A stretch of 64,000 nt of DNA. It comes from Anabaena sp. 4-3. GTDB taxonomy: Bacteria > Cyanobacteriota > Cyanobacteriia > Cyanobacteriales > Nostocaceae. The DNA is taken from contig NZ_LUHJ01000014.1 in assembly GCF_001597745.1 (NCBI RefSeq), positions 93,803-157,802 of the forward strand, given 5' to 3'. The notes beneath the pieces were generated by a model. That model saw only the letters and a list, made by a program, of their open reading frames with translations, searched no databases and had not been told where the DNA came from. The translations under genes and the position numbers were made by a program. Positions 33,556 to 42,826 of the stretch are shown here, piece after piece. The stretch's first letter is position 1; each line of letters starts with the position of its first letter.

Positions 33556-34971
33556 GTGATCAAGAAAATTTTAACGCTTGGGGTTGTTACCCTATTACTT
33601 TTGGCAGTCCCGATGATGGGTGATGCGTTTGCTCAAACTCCAGCAAATGTTCCGGCTGCTGATCCGGGAGATACGGCATTTATGCTGATTTCATCGGCTT
33701 TAGTGTTGTTAATGACACCAGGGTTAGCTTTTTTTTACGGTGGTTTTGTGCGATCGCGCAATATCCTGAATACATTGATGATGAGCTTTGTATTGATGGC
33801 GATTGTGGGTGTCACCTGGGTTTTATGGGGTTATAGTCTTTCGTTTGCCCCTGGGTTGCCGTTGATCGGCGGTCTACAATGGCTGGGTTTAAATGGTGTG
33901 GGATTAGAAACCACTAATTATCTGCAAGGTTCAAACCCAGCAGAGGTAGTGACTTATGCGGCGACGATTCCCCATCAAGCATACATGATTTATCAAGCCA
34001 TGTTTGCTATTATCACCCCGGCATTGATTTCGGGAGCGATCGCCGAACGAATGAGCTTTCGCGCCTATTGTTTATTTGTCTTACTTTGGTCAACCTTCAT
34101 TTACACCCCCCTAGCTCACATGGTTTGGGCTAAAGGTGGTTTACTGGGATTATACGGCGGTTTAGGTGCGCTTGACTTTGCTGGTGGCACAGTAGTTCAT
34201 ATCAGTTCTGGTGTTTCTGCACTTGTCGCCGCCATCGTCCTAGGGCCACGCAAAACCCACCCCGACCGTCTCAGCCCTCCCCACAACGTACCATTTATAT
34301 TGTTGGGTGCTGGTTTACTCTGGTTTGGTTGGTTTGGCTTCAATGCTGGGAGTGCCTTATCTGTCGCTAGTGGTACTTCTGGTAATTTAGTCACCAACGT
34401 CGCCACAACTGCCTTTGTAGCGACTAACACCTCTGCGGCAGCAGGGGCGTTAATGTGGTTAATTTTAGAAGCGACTTTACGCGGTAAACCAACTGCTGTA
34501 GGTGCGGCTACAGGTGCGGTGGCGGGTTTGGTAGGTATTACCCCGGCGGCTGGCTTTGTTGTTCCCTTATCAGCAATTTTGATTGGTTTGATCACCGCTA
34601 CTGTGTGTTTCTATGCTGTGAGTTTCAAACACAAGCTCAATGTTGATGATGCCTTAGATACCTACCCTGTACATGGTGTTGGTGGCACAGTAGGGGCAAT
34701 TTTAACAGCCTTCTTTGCCACTGCTGAAGTTAACTCAGCCGGGAAAGATGGGGTATTGCGGGGTAATTTTGGAGAATTAGGTGTGGAACTAGCAGCAATT
34801 ATCATTGCTTACGTAATTGCGGCGGCTGGAACTTGGATAATTCTCAAAATCATCGACGCTACCGTAGGGTTACGAGTCCAAGAAGAAGCCGAATATCAAG
34901 GATTGGATATCAGCGAACACGGAGAAGAAGGTTATAACTCCGAGTTTAGCGATCGCATCGTATCCAAATAA
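33556..34971 (+). CDS. amtB: Ammonium transporter (Amt family), about 471 aa
   Basis: Third amt paralogue, separated from the second by the TOMM cluster. The frame opens at TTG 33526; GTG at 33556 is preferred as it begins a clean signal peptide (MIKKILTLGVVTLLLLAVP, cleavage after AFAQ), normal for AmtB-type proteins. The mature part starts ADPGDTAFMLISSALVLLMT, as in E. coli AmtB, with 11 helices, pore His residues in FAGGTVVHISSGVSA and DTYPVHGVGGTVG, and a PII-binding tail GLDISEHGEEGY. This is the most AmtB-like of the three and probably the high-affinity form. Function: NH4+ scavenging at the plasma membrane. Confidence 0.9.
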   Translation: MIKKILTLGVVTLLLLAVPMMGDAFAQTPANVPAADPGDTAFMLISSALVLLMTPGLAFFYGGFVRSRNILNTLMMSFVLMAIVGVTWVLWGYSLSFAPGLPLIGGLQWLGLNGVGLETTNYLQGSNPAEVVTYAATIPHQAYMIYQAMFAIITPALISGAIAERMSFRAYCLFVLLWSTFIYTPLAHMVWAKGGLLGLYGGLGALDFAGGTVVHISSGVSALVAAIVLGPRKTHPDRLSPPHNVPFILLGAGLLWFGWFGFNAGSALSVASGTSGNLVTNVATTAFVATNTSAAAGALMWLILEATLRGKPTAVGAATGAVAGLVGITPAAGFVVPLSAILIGLITATVCFYAVSFKHKLNVDDALDTYPVHGVGGTVGAILTAFFATAEVNSAGKDGVLRGNFGELGVELAAIIIAYVIAAAGTWIILKIIDATVGLRVQEEAEYQGLDISEHGEEGYNSEFSDRIVSK

Positions 34972-35044
34972 ATGGGTAAAATAGTGCCATTCTCCCACTA
35001 GCGATTTAAAATCTGAGTCAAATCATTGCAAAATTTCGCTAGTC

Positions 35045-35923
35045 GTGTCCACTACTGCAAAAACCTTTCCTGTTTGGGCTTTTTTCTTACTGGCAACCAA
35101 CGGCATACTGATGTTGGCGGTGATCTTGCTGCTTTGGCAACAGCAGAGATTGACCGCTTTTTCTAGTAATCCACCGTCTCAACTTCCAGAGAAACAACCC
35201 CAAGCTGTCAAACCAGAGTTAGGCCCTCGCCATCAACTCAATTATCAACAGTGGTTAGAGATTCTGGAGCAAGAAGCCAAAATAGCAGCTGATCAGCGTC
35301 CGCCAAAATTAACCATACTAGCAGGGGATTCTTTAAGTTTATGGTTCCCCGTAGAATTATTACCAAAAGATAGAAACTGGCTCAATCAGGGAATTTCTGG
35401 CGAAACCAGCAATGGTTTATTAAAAAGATTAAATTTATTCGACAATACCCAGCCAGAGACGATTTTTGTCATGATTGGGATTAATGACCTGATTCGGGGA
35501 GTCAGTGAGCAGGTGATTTTAGATAATCAACGCCAAATCCTCAGTTACCTCCGAAGAACCCATCCCCAAGCTAAAATCTTTGTTCAGTCAATTTTGCCAC
35601 ATGGGGGAGAAACAGCCACTTGGGAAGGTAGAGAAAAATTACTAGCTATTCCTAACAGTCGCATTCAGCAGTTAAATGAGCAGTTAAAAAGCATAGCAGC
35701 TAAACAAGGTGTTGAATATCTAGATTTGTATTCTTTATTTGTTAATCAACAAGGTAATCTCCGCCAGGAATTGACTACGGACGGCTTACATCTCAATCCC
35801 GCCGGATATCTAGTTTGGCGCACAGCCTTGCAGATTTATCAGCAGCGAATAGGGACTGGGGACAAATCAATTCAAAATTCAAAATACCCTACGGGAAGGC
35901 AAGCCTACAAAATTCAAAATTGA
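35045..35923 (+). CDS. SGNH/GDSL-family lipase or esterase, membrane-anchored
   Basis: 292 residues. GTG start; N-terminal membrane helix (about residues 11-30), then a Pro/Gln-rich linker. SGNH blocks: nucleophile Ser in ILAGDSLSLWF (block I), Gly in NQGISGET (II), GIND (III), and catalytic Asp/His in TTDGLHLNPAGY (V). It should face the periplasm and hydrolyse an ester (lipid, acetylated sugar or thioester); the substrate is unknown. The last ~20 residues (DKSIQNSKYPTGRQAYKIQN) are encoded by TTGAATT-type and CCTACGGGAAGGC repeat DNA, so the original C-terminus was probably near residue 272, and a repeat insertion has replaced the stop codon. Confidence 0.8.
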   Translation: MSTTAKTFPVWAFFLLATNGILMLAVILLLWQQQRLTAFSSNPPSQLPEKQPQAVKPELGPRHQLNYQQWLEILEQEAKIAADQRPPKLTILAGDSLSLWFPVELLPKDRNWLNQGISGETSNGLLKRLNLFDNTQPETIFVMIGINDLIRGVSEQVILDNQRQILSYLRRTHPQAKIFVQSILPHGGETATWEGREKLLAIPNSRIQQLNEQLKSIAAKQGVEYLDLYSLFVNQQGNLRQELTTDGLHLNPAGYLVWRTALQIYQQRIGTGDKSIQNSKYPTGRQAYKIQN

Positions 35924-36010
35924 AGAATTTCTGCCTCCGCTCCTCCGCTCCTCCGCTCACGGCAGTCCGCTCAAGTCGGGAAACCCGCCCACGCGGCTGC
36001 CTCCCCTGCT
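35868..36010. repeat. Repeat cluster at the 3' end of the esterase gene
   Basis: AATTCAAAATTCAAAAT units flank a CCCTACGGGAAGGC motif, followed by (CTCCGCTC)n and a GC-rich GGGAAACCCGCCCACGCGGC stretch. Related GC-rich motifs occur at 44447-44478, 46860-47035 and 61015-61045. Confidence 0.7.
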
Positions 36011-36128
36011 TCCTCATCCCCTCCACCGTGGAAAACGATAAAATTTTTCTGCATATCTCGATTTGGTCAAGTAAATCGTGTCATCGCACGAGAAAATCAT
36101 AAACAGGAGATACTAACGAATACAACAG

Positions 36129-37337
36129 ATGGATACAAAAGCTTTTAAACGTTCACTGCAAAATTCAGAGAATTATAACCGTAAGGGGTTTGGTCATCAG
36201 GCTGAAGTGGCTACCCAATTGAAATCTGAGTATCAAAGTAACTTAATCCAAGAAATTCGCGATCGCAATTACGTCCTCAAACGCGGTGATGTCACTATCC
36301 GCTTGGCTCAAGCCTTTGGTTTTTGCTGGGGTGTAGAGCGTGCTGTGGCTATAGCTTACGAAACCCGCAAGCACTTCCCCACAGAACGCATCTGGATTAC
36401 TAACGAAATTATCCATAATCCTTCTGTAAATCAGAGAATGCAGGAAATGCAAGTGGGATTTATCCCAGTGGAAGCGGGTAAAAAAGATTTTTCTGTAGTT
36501 GGTAACAAGGATGTGGTGATATTACCTGCTTTTGGTGCTAGCGTCCAAGAAATGCAGATTCTTAATGATAAAGGTTGCCAAATCGTTGATACTACCTGCC
36601 CTTGGGTATCTAAAGTTTGGAATACCGTCGAAAAGCACAAAAAACGCGAATACACCTCAATTATTCACGGTAAATATAAACACGAAGAAACCATCGCCAC
36701 CAGTTCTTTTGCGGGCAAATATTTAATTGTTCTCAACTTAAAAGAAGCGCAATATGTAGCTGATTACATTCTACATGGTGGCAACCGTGAAGAATTTTTA
36801 CAAAAGTTTGCCAAAGCTTGTTCACCAGGATTTGATCCAGATCAAGACTTAGAAAGAGTTGGGATTGCTAACCAAACTACCATGCTCAAAAGTGAAACCG
36901 AGCAGATTGGCAAACTGTTTGAGCGCACCATGATGCAAAAGTATAGCCCCACTGAATTAAATCAACATTTCCAAACCTTCAACACGATTTGTGATGCTAC
37001 TCAAGAACGGCAAGATGCCATGTTAGAGTTAGTAGAACACAAATTAGATTTAATGATTGTGATTGGTGGGTTTAATTCTTCAAATACTACGCAATTACAA
37101 CAAATTGCTCAAGAAAAAGGATTGCCTTCATATCATATCGATTGTGTGGAGCGAATTAAATCTATCGCCTCTATTCAACATCGCCAATTAAATGGTGATT
37201 TAGTAATCACAGATAACTGGCTACCAAAAGGGGAAATTGTCATCGGTGTTACTTCCGGTGCTTCTACACCTGATAAAGTTGTGGAAGATATCATTGAGAA
37301 AATTTTTGCCCTCAAGGCAACTGTCGCTGTGTCTTAG
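36129..37337 (+). CDS. ispH: 4-hydroxy-3-methylbut-2-enyl diphosphate reductase
   Basis: Last enzyme of the MEP pathway, reducing HMBPP to IPP and DMAPP with electrons from ferredoxin. 402 residues, the long form of cyanobacteria and plastids. The three Cys that hold the iron-sulfur cluster are in [21 protein letters not shown] and [19 protein letters not shown] and [10 protein letters not shown] bind the diphosphate. The ATG at 36129 is preceded by CAGGAG-like bases (AACAGGAGATACTAACG). Monocistronic, with a palindromic repeat after the stop. No oddities. Confidence 0.95.
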   Translation: MDTKAFKRSLQNSENYNRKGFGHQAEVATQLKSEYQSNLIQEIRDRNYVLKRGDVTIRLAQAFGFCWGVERAVAIAYETRKHFPTERIWITNEIIHNPSVNQRMQEMQVGFIPVEAGKKDFSVVGNKDVVILPAFGASVQEMQILNDKGCQIVDTTCPWVSKVWNTVEKHKKREYTSIIHGKYKHEETIATSSFAGKYLIVLNLKEAQYVADYILHGGNREEFLQKFAKACSPGFDPDQDLERVGIANQTTMLKSETEQIGKLFERTMMQKYSPTELNQHFQTFNTICDATQERQDAMLELVEHKLDLMIVIGGFNSSNTTQLQQIAQEKGLPSYHIDCVERIKSIASIQHRQLNGDLVITDNWLPKGEIVIGVTSGASTPDKVVEDIIEKIFALKATVAVS

Positions 37338-37359
37338 TTTTAGCCTCTGTAGTGTAAAT

Positions 37360-37387
37360 GTAGAGACGTTGCATGCAACGTCTCTAC
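37360..37387. repeat. Perfect 28-bp palindrome, GTAGAGACGTT family
   Basis: GTAGAGACGTTGCATG and its complement; lies 22 bases after ispH and may terminate it. Confidence 0.75.
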
Positions 37388-37526
37388 TTATAGGAATCCT
37401 ACTTGATTTGTGAATAAAATTAGGTACTTGTGGGGTGGATTAGCAAAGATGACTACACCATGATTCTGGCTTGGATGCTGTACTCTCGCCTAACACACCC
37501 TACCTATTTTTTCCCACATCAAATGT

Positions 37527-38174
37527 TTATCGACTGTGTGATTTTTCTGGCATCAGATTCACGACAACTTTACCGTTTTTGCCGTTGGTATGATGGTGTC
37601 CGTTATTATTGCGGGGTTGAATCACACCATAACCGCCGTGATTGCGTTCATAAACAACGTTAATCTCTCCAGTTTCGGCATTACGGAACATATAAAAATC
37701 ATGTCCAACTAATTGCAGCTGTTCTAAAGCCTCTGCAACAGTCATTGGTGGCATGGAAAAATATTTAGTACGTACTACTTGTTCTGGGAGTTCGGGAGTG
37801 CGATCGCCAATTAAATCTGTAACTACTGGTTCGGTTACAATAACTTCATTAGTAGGTTGAGCTTGAGTTTTCTTATCTTGCCTTCTTTCTTTATATTTAC
37901 GCAGTTGTCGGGAAATTTTATCTGCTACTAAGTCAATGCTTGCATATAGGTTTTCGCTGCTTTCCTCGGCGCGGATAACGCTACCATTTGCATAGATAGT
38001 CACTTCCGCCGCTTGTCTGGGATTAATTCGGGGATTGCGAGCTACGCTCAGATGGACATCCACTTCATTTGTGATGTTCTGAAAGTGATTAACTGCCTTT
38101 TCTATTTTTTGATGCACATATTCTCGAATCGCATCGGTAATTTCAATATTTTTGCCGTGGATGACAAGCTTCAT
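37527..38174 (-). CDS. lrtA: Long-form ribosome hibernation promoting factor (LrtA)
   Basis: Binds the decoding centre of the 30S subunit and joins 70S ribosomes into inactive 100S dimers in the dark or under stress. The frame opens at TTG 38192, but ATG at 38174 has GGGAG seven bases upstream and gives the normal N-terminus [16 protein letters not shown]. Residues 1-105 are the S30AE domain; a variable linker follows; the C-terminal dimerisation domain is at about 145-205 ([36 protein letters not shown]). The long upstream region is expected, since cyanobacterial lrtA transcripts have long untranslated leaders. Confidence 0.92.
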   Translation of the reverse strand: MKLVIHGKNIEITDAIREYVHQKIEKAVNHFQNITNEVDVHLSVARNPRINPRQAAEVTIYANGSVIRAEESSENLYASIDLVADKISRQLRKYKERRQDKKTQAQPTNEVIVTEPVVTDLIGDRTPELPEQVVRTKYFSMPPMTVAEALEQLQLVGHDFYMFRNAETGEINVVYERNHGGYGVIQPRNNNGHHHTNGKNGKVVVNLMPEKSHSR

Positions 38175-38798
38175 GTAAACTCTCCCGCTCAATAGCTCAA
38201 TATTTGATTTGATGTGATGTTGTTTTTCTATGAAAAGAAATTGCGGTAAGTTATGTCACTGCACCAACGCCTCATTTTTGCGGTTTCATGTACTGCTAGT
38301 CTGTTTTCTCTCATTCCTTGCCAACTTGATAGTCTTCTCATGTATACTCTTAATTTTGCTCCTTGATTTCTGCGCTGATTCTAAATGGTTGCCAAACAAT
38401 TAGATAGTCGCGCTATGTTCTCAACAAAGGTCGTCTGAGTAATGAATCTTTTGACTCCCTTCTTTATTAAAACCAACTTGAGATAACGGTTAGTTGTTAC
38501 TTCTGGTTTGTTCAAGGAGATTTGCTCACTGTTGGTAGAGTACACAAGTTCTTCAAATGTCAACAATGTATGAGATTCATCAGCCAGTACATTTATGTCT
38601 GTGTTCATCTTGGCGTGATGCTGATTGTAGAGAATTCCTCCCAACACCTTTGTGTCTATATATTCAAATTAGCACTTTGTTTTCCCGATAGCTGATTCCG
38701 TTGATGTTCCTTTAAAATCCTTTGCATAGCTTGACAATTGTTGACCCTGAGTATGTAAGTTGAAATATATTTAGTTATTAACCCAGTTGATTTTCGGC
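38175..38798. other. Divergent region between lrtA and lipB
   Basis: 624 bases, probably the lrtA leader and promoter (minus) and the lipB promoter (plus). It contains one possible small minus-strand ORF listed separately. No repeat family recognised. Confidence 0.5.
38381..38608 (-). CDS. Possible small hypothetical protein, 75 aa
   Basis: ATG at 38608 (the frame is open further to 38647). The sequence MNTDINVLADESHTLLTFEE... has a plausible acidic first half and basic second half (KLVLIKKGVKRFITQT), but no family, signal or ribosome binding site. It lies upstream of lrtA in the same direction and could be part of its leader. May be spurious. Confidence 0.25.
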   Translation of the reverse strand: MNTDINVLADESHTLLTFEELVYSTNSEQISLNKPEVTTNRYLKLVLIKKGVKRFITQTTFVENIARLSNCLATI

Positions 38799-39473
38799 AT
38801 GATTCATAGTAAAGAAGCTCAGTTAAAACGCTGTTTGTTATATAACCAAGGATTAATGCCATACAGGGAAGCCCATGAGTGGCAAAAATCGCTACTCACA
38901 GAGCGTGTTCACAATCCCCATCTGGATGATGTGTTAATCTTGCTAGAACATCCCCCTGTCTACACTTTAGGACAAGGCAGTAATCCAGAATTTCTCAAAT
39001 TCGACATCAGTCAAAATCAATTCGAGGTGTATAGAACTGAACGGGGTGGCGAGGTGACTTACCACTGTCCCGGCCAATTAGTCGGGTATCCAATTTTAAA
39101 TTTGCAACGTTATCGTCAAGATTTGCATTGGTACCTGCGACAGTTAGAAGCAGTGATTATTCGCGTATTAGCTGTTTATGGTTTGCAAGGCGATCGCATC
39201 CCCGCTTTCACTGGGGTATGGTTAGAAGGACGTAAAGTTGCAGCTATTGGTATTAAAGTGAGCCGTTGGATTACTATGCACGGTTTTGCCTTAAATGTTT
39301 GTCCCGACATGACAGGCTTTGGGCGTATTGTCCCCTGCGGTATTGCTGATAAACCTGTAGGCAGTTTAGCCGAATGGATACCAGGAATTACCTGTGAAGA
39401 AGTCCGGTGTCATGTCATCCGAGCTTTTACGGAAGTTTTTGCGATGGAATTTATTCACCCAATTGCTGAATAA
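38799..39473 (+). CDS. lipB: Octanoyl-[acyl-carrier-protein]:protein N-octanoyltransferase
   Basis: Transfers octanoate from ACP to the lipoyl domains of dehydrogenases, the first step of lipoate synthesis. About 224 residues from ATG 38799 (TTG 38787 also in frame). Motifs: [35 protein letters not shown] with the conserved Lys, and the catalytic Cys in [10 protein letters not shown]. Normal length. No lipA nearby. Confidence 0.93.
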   Translation: MIHSKEAQLKRCLLYNQGLMPYREAHEWQKSLLTERVHNPHLDDVLILLEHPPVYTLGQGSNPEFLKFDISQNQFEVYRTERGGEVTYHCPGQLVGYPILNLQRYRQDLHWYLRQLEAVIIRVLAVYGLQGDRIPAFTGVWLEGRKVAAIGIKVSRWITMHGFALNVCPDMTGFGRIVPCGIADKPVGSLAEWIPGITCEEVRCHVIRAFTEVFAMEFIHPIAE

Positions 39474-39629
39474 TTATGTTTTTGTGAGTAGATTTGGCCG
39501 GGATAATGTCATCAGTGCGATGTGTTGCTAACTAGAAATATCTGGCAAGTAAAAGCAAATCGTTGCATATTGGTGATTTCCATTGTGCAAGCTAAAATAT
39601 GATGGTTTAAAAGTCTTAAATCCTACTTT

Positions 39630-39857
39630 TTGTATCAGTTGACTCAAATTTCGCCTGTGACTTATCCCAGCCATCCACAGACTTACACGCCAGTGTTTAC
39701 TTCTCTGCGAGAAAGAGACTGGAAAGTTCTCATAGAACTGTTTGATAGACAAGACAGTGACGATATTGAAGCTGACATCAACAATAATTTACTGTTAATG
39801 ATACCCGAACCATGTTGGGAAGACGACCCCTTTGATTTCCTACGCGAATATTTGTAG
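39630..39857 (+). CDS. Small acidic hypothetical protein, about 66-75 aa
   Basis: No family recognised. There is no ATG; candidate starts are TTG 39630, TTG 39639 or GTG 39657. The C-terminal half is acidic and looks like a folded peptide (LFDRQDSDDIEADINNNLLL, MIPEPCWEDDPFDFLREYL). It ends with a hairpin AAACGCGATTCATCGCGTTT right after the stop (39857-39877), which supports a real transcript end. Same strand as lipB, 156 bases downstream. Confidence 0.5.
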   Translation: MYQLTQISPVTYPSHPQTYTPVFTSLRERDWKVLIELFDRQDSDDIEADINNNLLLMIPEPCWEDDPFDFLREYL

Positions 39858-39904
39858 AAACGCGATTCATCGCGTTTATGTTGAGTCTTGTATGAGTGTT
39901 GTTC

Positions 39905-40058
39905 AATTAGCGTGAATTCGATGAACCTCTACCTAACCCCTCTCCGAAGCAGAGAGGCTAAAATCTGCTGAGGTTTCGACGAAAAATAAAGCTTTTAAAG
40001 CCTCTCTCCTTGCTGTTCGGAGGTTTGGAGAGGGGTTTTTCAATTCGTCGAACTCAGG
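39905..40058. repeat. Long imperfect inverted-repeat element
   Basis: Left: GAATTCGATGAACC...CTAACCCCTCTCC...AGAGAGGCT; right: AGCCTCTCTCC...GGAGAGGGGTTTTT...AATTCGTCGAAC. Together a folded unit of about 150 bases. The right part (GTTCGGAGGTTTGGAGAGG) recurs at 15787-15812. Confidence 0.7.
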
Positions 40059-40131
40059 TTAAATTAGCGGTGTGCAACCCGTGCCAATTCAGCATACACT
40101 ACTCACCACTCATTCAGGGGGTCAAAATCAG

Positions 40132-41703
40132 ATGACGAGATTCAGTTTTGGGCGTTGGCTGTGCTGGTGTCTGGTTGTATGTTTGAGTTGTGTTTTCCTC
40201 TCTGGTTGCAATGCAAATCTGAGTGCTGGTAAAACCTTACAAGTGGCGACTGAACCAGTGTTTCCACCATTTGAGTTTCAAGCGCAAGGTGGAGAGTTGC
40301 AGGGTTTTTCCATTGACTTGATGAATGCGATCGCTTCCAGCACGCCTGGGGCGATCGCTTCCTCTGCTAACTTTCAAGTAAACTATCAAAGTCTGCCATT
40401 TGATGGCATTATCCCCGCTTTACAAGCGAAAACCGTAGATGCGGCGATTAGTTCGATGACTATCACCGCCGAACGAGCCAAGACTGTCGCTTTCTCCCGT
40501 CCTTATTTTAAAGCAGGATTAGCGATCGCCATCCGTGACAACAATTCAGATATTACAAATTTTGACAGTCTCAAAAATAAAAAAATCGCCGTCCAAATTG
40601 GTACAACAGGCGCAAACAAAGCTAAAACTATCCCAGGCGCAGAAATTCGCAGTTTTGATGCTGCACCCTTAGCCCTACAAGAATTACTCAACGGTAACGT
40701 AGATGCAGTTATTAATGATGCACCAGTAACTTTATATGCCATCAATACAGGTAATCTCAAAGGCATTAAAGTTATCGAGCAATTGCTCACAGAAGAATAT
40801 TATGGCATTGCCACCGCCAAAAATTCACCCTATTTATCACTCATCAATAACGGACTTGATACAGTTTTAAAAAACGGTACTTATTCCCAAATCTATCAAA
40901 AATGGTTTAAAGCCACTCCGCCACCATTACCAGCAAAATCACCCTATGAAAATCAAACAAACACAGGTAAACCGGGAATATTTAGCTCAATAGGCGTAAT
41001 TTTCCAGGCGTTACCGACTTTATTGCAAGGCGCATTAATTACCCTGCAACTGACAATTATTTCCGTAGTGCTGGGTTTAATAGCAGGTTCATTCATTGGT
41101 ATTGTGCGCCTCTCGCCTATTACTTCTGTGCGCTTCTTAGCAAGGGTTTATATTGATTTCTTTCGCGGTACGCCATTACTCGTGCAGATTTTTATGATTT
41201 ATTTTGGCATCCCCGCCATTGTTCAAGAACTTAATTTTACTTTTACATTTGATCGGTTAGCGGCTGGGGTAATTGCCTTAAGCTTAAATAGTGCGGCTTA
41301 CATTGCCGAAATTGTTCGGGCTGGAATTCAATCAATTGAACCAGGGCAAACAGAAGCAGCGAAATCATTAGGCTTAAATCCTATATTAACCATGCGCTTA
41401 GTGATTTTTCCCCAAGCCTTCCGGCGGATGTTACCACCTTTAGGAAATGAGTTTATTAGTTTATTGAAAGATACCAGTTTAGTAACAGTGATTGGTGTTG
41501 AGGAATTATTTCGCAAAGGACAATTAATTGTAGCTGCCAACTATCGCCCCTTTGAAGTTTATGCAGCAGTCGCCATAGTTTACTTATGTTTAACTCTGCT
41601 TTCTTCTCAAGCTTTCAGTCGCTTAGAAACTTGGATGAATCTTACTGAATCGGGTAAAGTTAGGCAAGGTAACACACCCAAGCTAAATCATAACAAAAAT
41701 TGA
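40132..41703 (+). CDS. bgtB: Amino-acid ABC transporter: fused binding protein and permease (BgtB-like)
   Basis: About 523 residues. The frame opens at GTG 40072; ATG 40132 gives a lipoprotein signal (LVVCLSCVFLSGC, acylated Cys), so it is preferred. Residues 30-265 are a family 3 solute-binding domain (EPVFPPFEFQAQGGELQGFS, AISSMTITAERAKTVAFS). Residues about 300-520 are a HisM/GlnP-type permease with the EAA loop EAAKSLGLNPILTMRLVIFP. This fusion layout is that of cyanobacterial BgtB, which with the separate ATPase BgtA imports basic amino acids and glutamine. No ATPase gene is adjacent, as is usual for bgtB. Confidence 0.88.
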   Translation: MTRFSFGRWLCWCLVVCLSCVFLSGCNANLSAGKTLQVATEPVFPPFEFQAQGGELQGFSIDLMNAIASSTPGAIASSANFQVNYQSLPFDGIIPALQAKTVDAAISSMTITAERAKTVAFSRPYFKAGLAIAIRDNNSDITNFDSLKNKKIAVQIGTTGANKAKTIPGAEIRSFDAAPLALQELLNGNVDAVINDAPVTLYAINTGNLKGIKVIEQLLTEEYYGIATAKNSPYLSLINNGLDTVLKNGTYSQIYQKWFKATPPPLPAKSPYENQTNTGKPGIFSSIGVIFQALPTLLQGALITLQLTIISVVLGLIAGSFIGIVRLSPITSVRFLARVYIDFFRGTPLLVQIFMIYFGIPAIVQELNFTFTFDRLAAGVIALSLNSAAYIAEIVRAGIQSIEPGQTEAAKSLGLNPILTMRLVIFPQAFRRMLPPLGNEFISLLKDTSLVTVIGVEELFRKGQLIVAANYRPFEVYAAVAIVYLCLTLLSSQAFSRLETWMNLTESGKVRQGNTPKLNHNKN

Positions 41704-41874
41704 TTTGAGCAGCGTCTTACATTGGTATGATTGTTGTGAATATGTAAAGAAATGTAAATATATTTCTATTGCTGCATAAAACTCTCGTGTACTCCTGAAT
41801 AAATAGATGAAGATATGGATTACGGTTTGATCAATACTGTTTTATGTGCCGATTTTAAACTGCTTTCTTTATTA

Positions 41875-42013
41875 GTTATTCTCATTAGCTCATATCTTGG
41901 TTGCAATTCAATTTGAAGAAAGGGATTTAATTGACATTCACGGTGAAGCTTACACTACTTACCGTCAACGTGTACCAATGCTAATTCCATTTTTGAAGAA
42001 AAATTCAGCTTGA
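41875..42013 (+). pseudogene. 3' remnant of a MddA/NnrU-type membrane methyltransferase
   Basis: An ATG-less frame reads [20 protein letters not shown] then [14 protein letters not shown] and a stop. This matches the C-terminus of isoprenylcysteine-methyltransferase-like proteins, specifically the methanethiol S-methyltransferase (MddA) group (family knowledge). An in-frame TAG lies just upstream (about 41874) and no further homology is seen, so only about 45 codons survive. Confidence 0.6.
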
Positions 42014-42046
42014 ATATTATGCTGAATTAAGTGAATTTCTGAATAC

Positions 42047-42077
42047 AAAACCCCGCTTTCTTTAAGAAAACGGGGTT
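42047..42077 (-). terminator. Intrinsic terminator of the nuclease gene
   Basis: AACCCCGTTTTCTTAAAG pairs back with CGGGGTT and ends in TTTTG on the minus strand, 40 bases after the nuclease stop. Confidence 0.7.
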
Positions 42078-42117
42078 ATATATTTATAATTATCTAGCAA
42101 GATGGAGATATGAAAAG

Positions 42118-42687
42118 CTATTTTGGCTTGTTAAAACTCCGATATTCCCAAGGATTAACAAATTTAGCATCACCCCAAATTCCGATTTTTTGTTGTTGTG
42201 CTAAAGCTTCTGCTTGCTGTACTAAATCTTTACTAGGACACTTATTTAAATAAGGACGATAAACTTTAGCTAATCCTTCCTGTAACAAAACTTGTTGGAC
42301 AAAAGTCCCATCTCTTAACCGTACCTCAGCCACTTTCCGCCCATAGCGATCGCTATCTGTAATACTCAAGATAACGCGATCGCCACTTTGTTTGACCAAT
42401 TGCTCTAATCTTTGCTGTGCTTTCGCACCCCAATTAAATTGATTGCGATCGCTTACTCTGTTACTAGCTTTCTCCTTCCGAGTATGGGGTATTTCCGGCG
42501 CATCCATACAAGCAAAGCGCACACTAAATTTATTACCCTCACCATCCTTAATTAATAAAGTATCACCATCACTAACCCGCTCAACCAACTCGCCAGAGAC
42601 ACCAAACAAGCGTTCACAACCCATCAACCCCAAAATAATTAACCCTGCACTCAATAAGATTAGTAACTTTTTGTGTAATTTAGTCAT
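42118..42687 (-). CDS. Thermonuclease (SNase)-family lipoprotein
   Basis: 189 residues. Signal with lipobox ILGLMGC (Cys about 24), so probably tethered outside the plasma membrane. The OB-fold nuclease domain keeps the catalytic residues: Arg and Glu in VRFACMDAPEIP (acid pair SNase Arg35/Glu43 region), Arg in SDRYGRKVAEV (Arg87 equivalent), Asp in VSDGDTLLI for Ca2+. Two extra Cys, one each in FACMDA and NKCPSK, may form a disulfide. It would degrade DNA/RNA in a Ca-dependent way. Convergent with the preceding region; divergent from the ArsR gene across a repeat tract. Confidence 0.88.
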   Translation of the reverse strand: MTKLHKKLLILLSAGLIILGLMGCERLFGVSGELVERVSDGDTLLIKDGEGNKFSVRFACMDAPEIPHTRKEKASNRVSDRNQFNWGAKAQQRLEQLVKQSGDRVILSITDSDRYGRKVAEVRLRDGTFVQQVLLQEGLAKVYRPYLNKCPSKDLVQQAEALAQQQKIGIWGDAKFVNPWEYRSFNKPK

Positions 42688-42701
42688 TAGTCGCCCCCTG
42701 C

Positions 42702-42792
42702 GGGGAATTCAAAATTCAAAATTCAAAATTCAAAATTAAATAACTTCTGCTTACCCTGCTCCTCAGCTCCTCAGCTCCTCAGCTCCTCTGCT
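42702..42792. repeat. Tandem repeats (AATTCAA)n and (CTCCTCAG)n
   Basis: A run of AATTCAAAATTCAAAATTCA followed by CTCCTCAGCTCCTCAGCTCC; fills most of the nuclease-arsR intergenic space. Confidence 0.8.
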
Positions 42793-42826
42793 TCTTGTCA
42801 TGTATTGCTTATAATACTAATGAGTT

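Larger units (their letters stand above)
41704..42117. other. Intergenic region with gene remnant and terminator
   Basis: 414 bases between bgtB (plus) and the nuclease gene (minus). Holds the methyltransferase remnant (41875-42013) and a hairpin (42047-42077); the first ~170 bases show nothing. Confidence 0.6.

Noticed and set aside
38656..38862. 68-codon minus-strand frame at the lipB start
   Set aside because: Overlaps the lipB coding start and shows no protein-like features.
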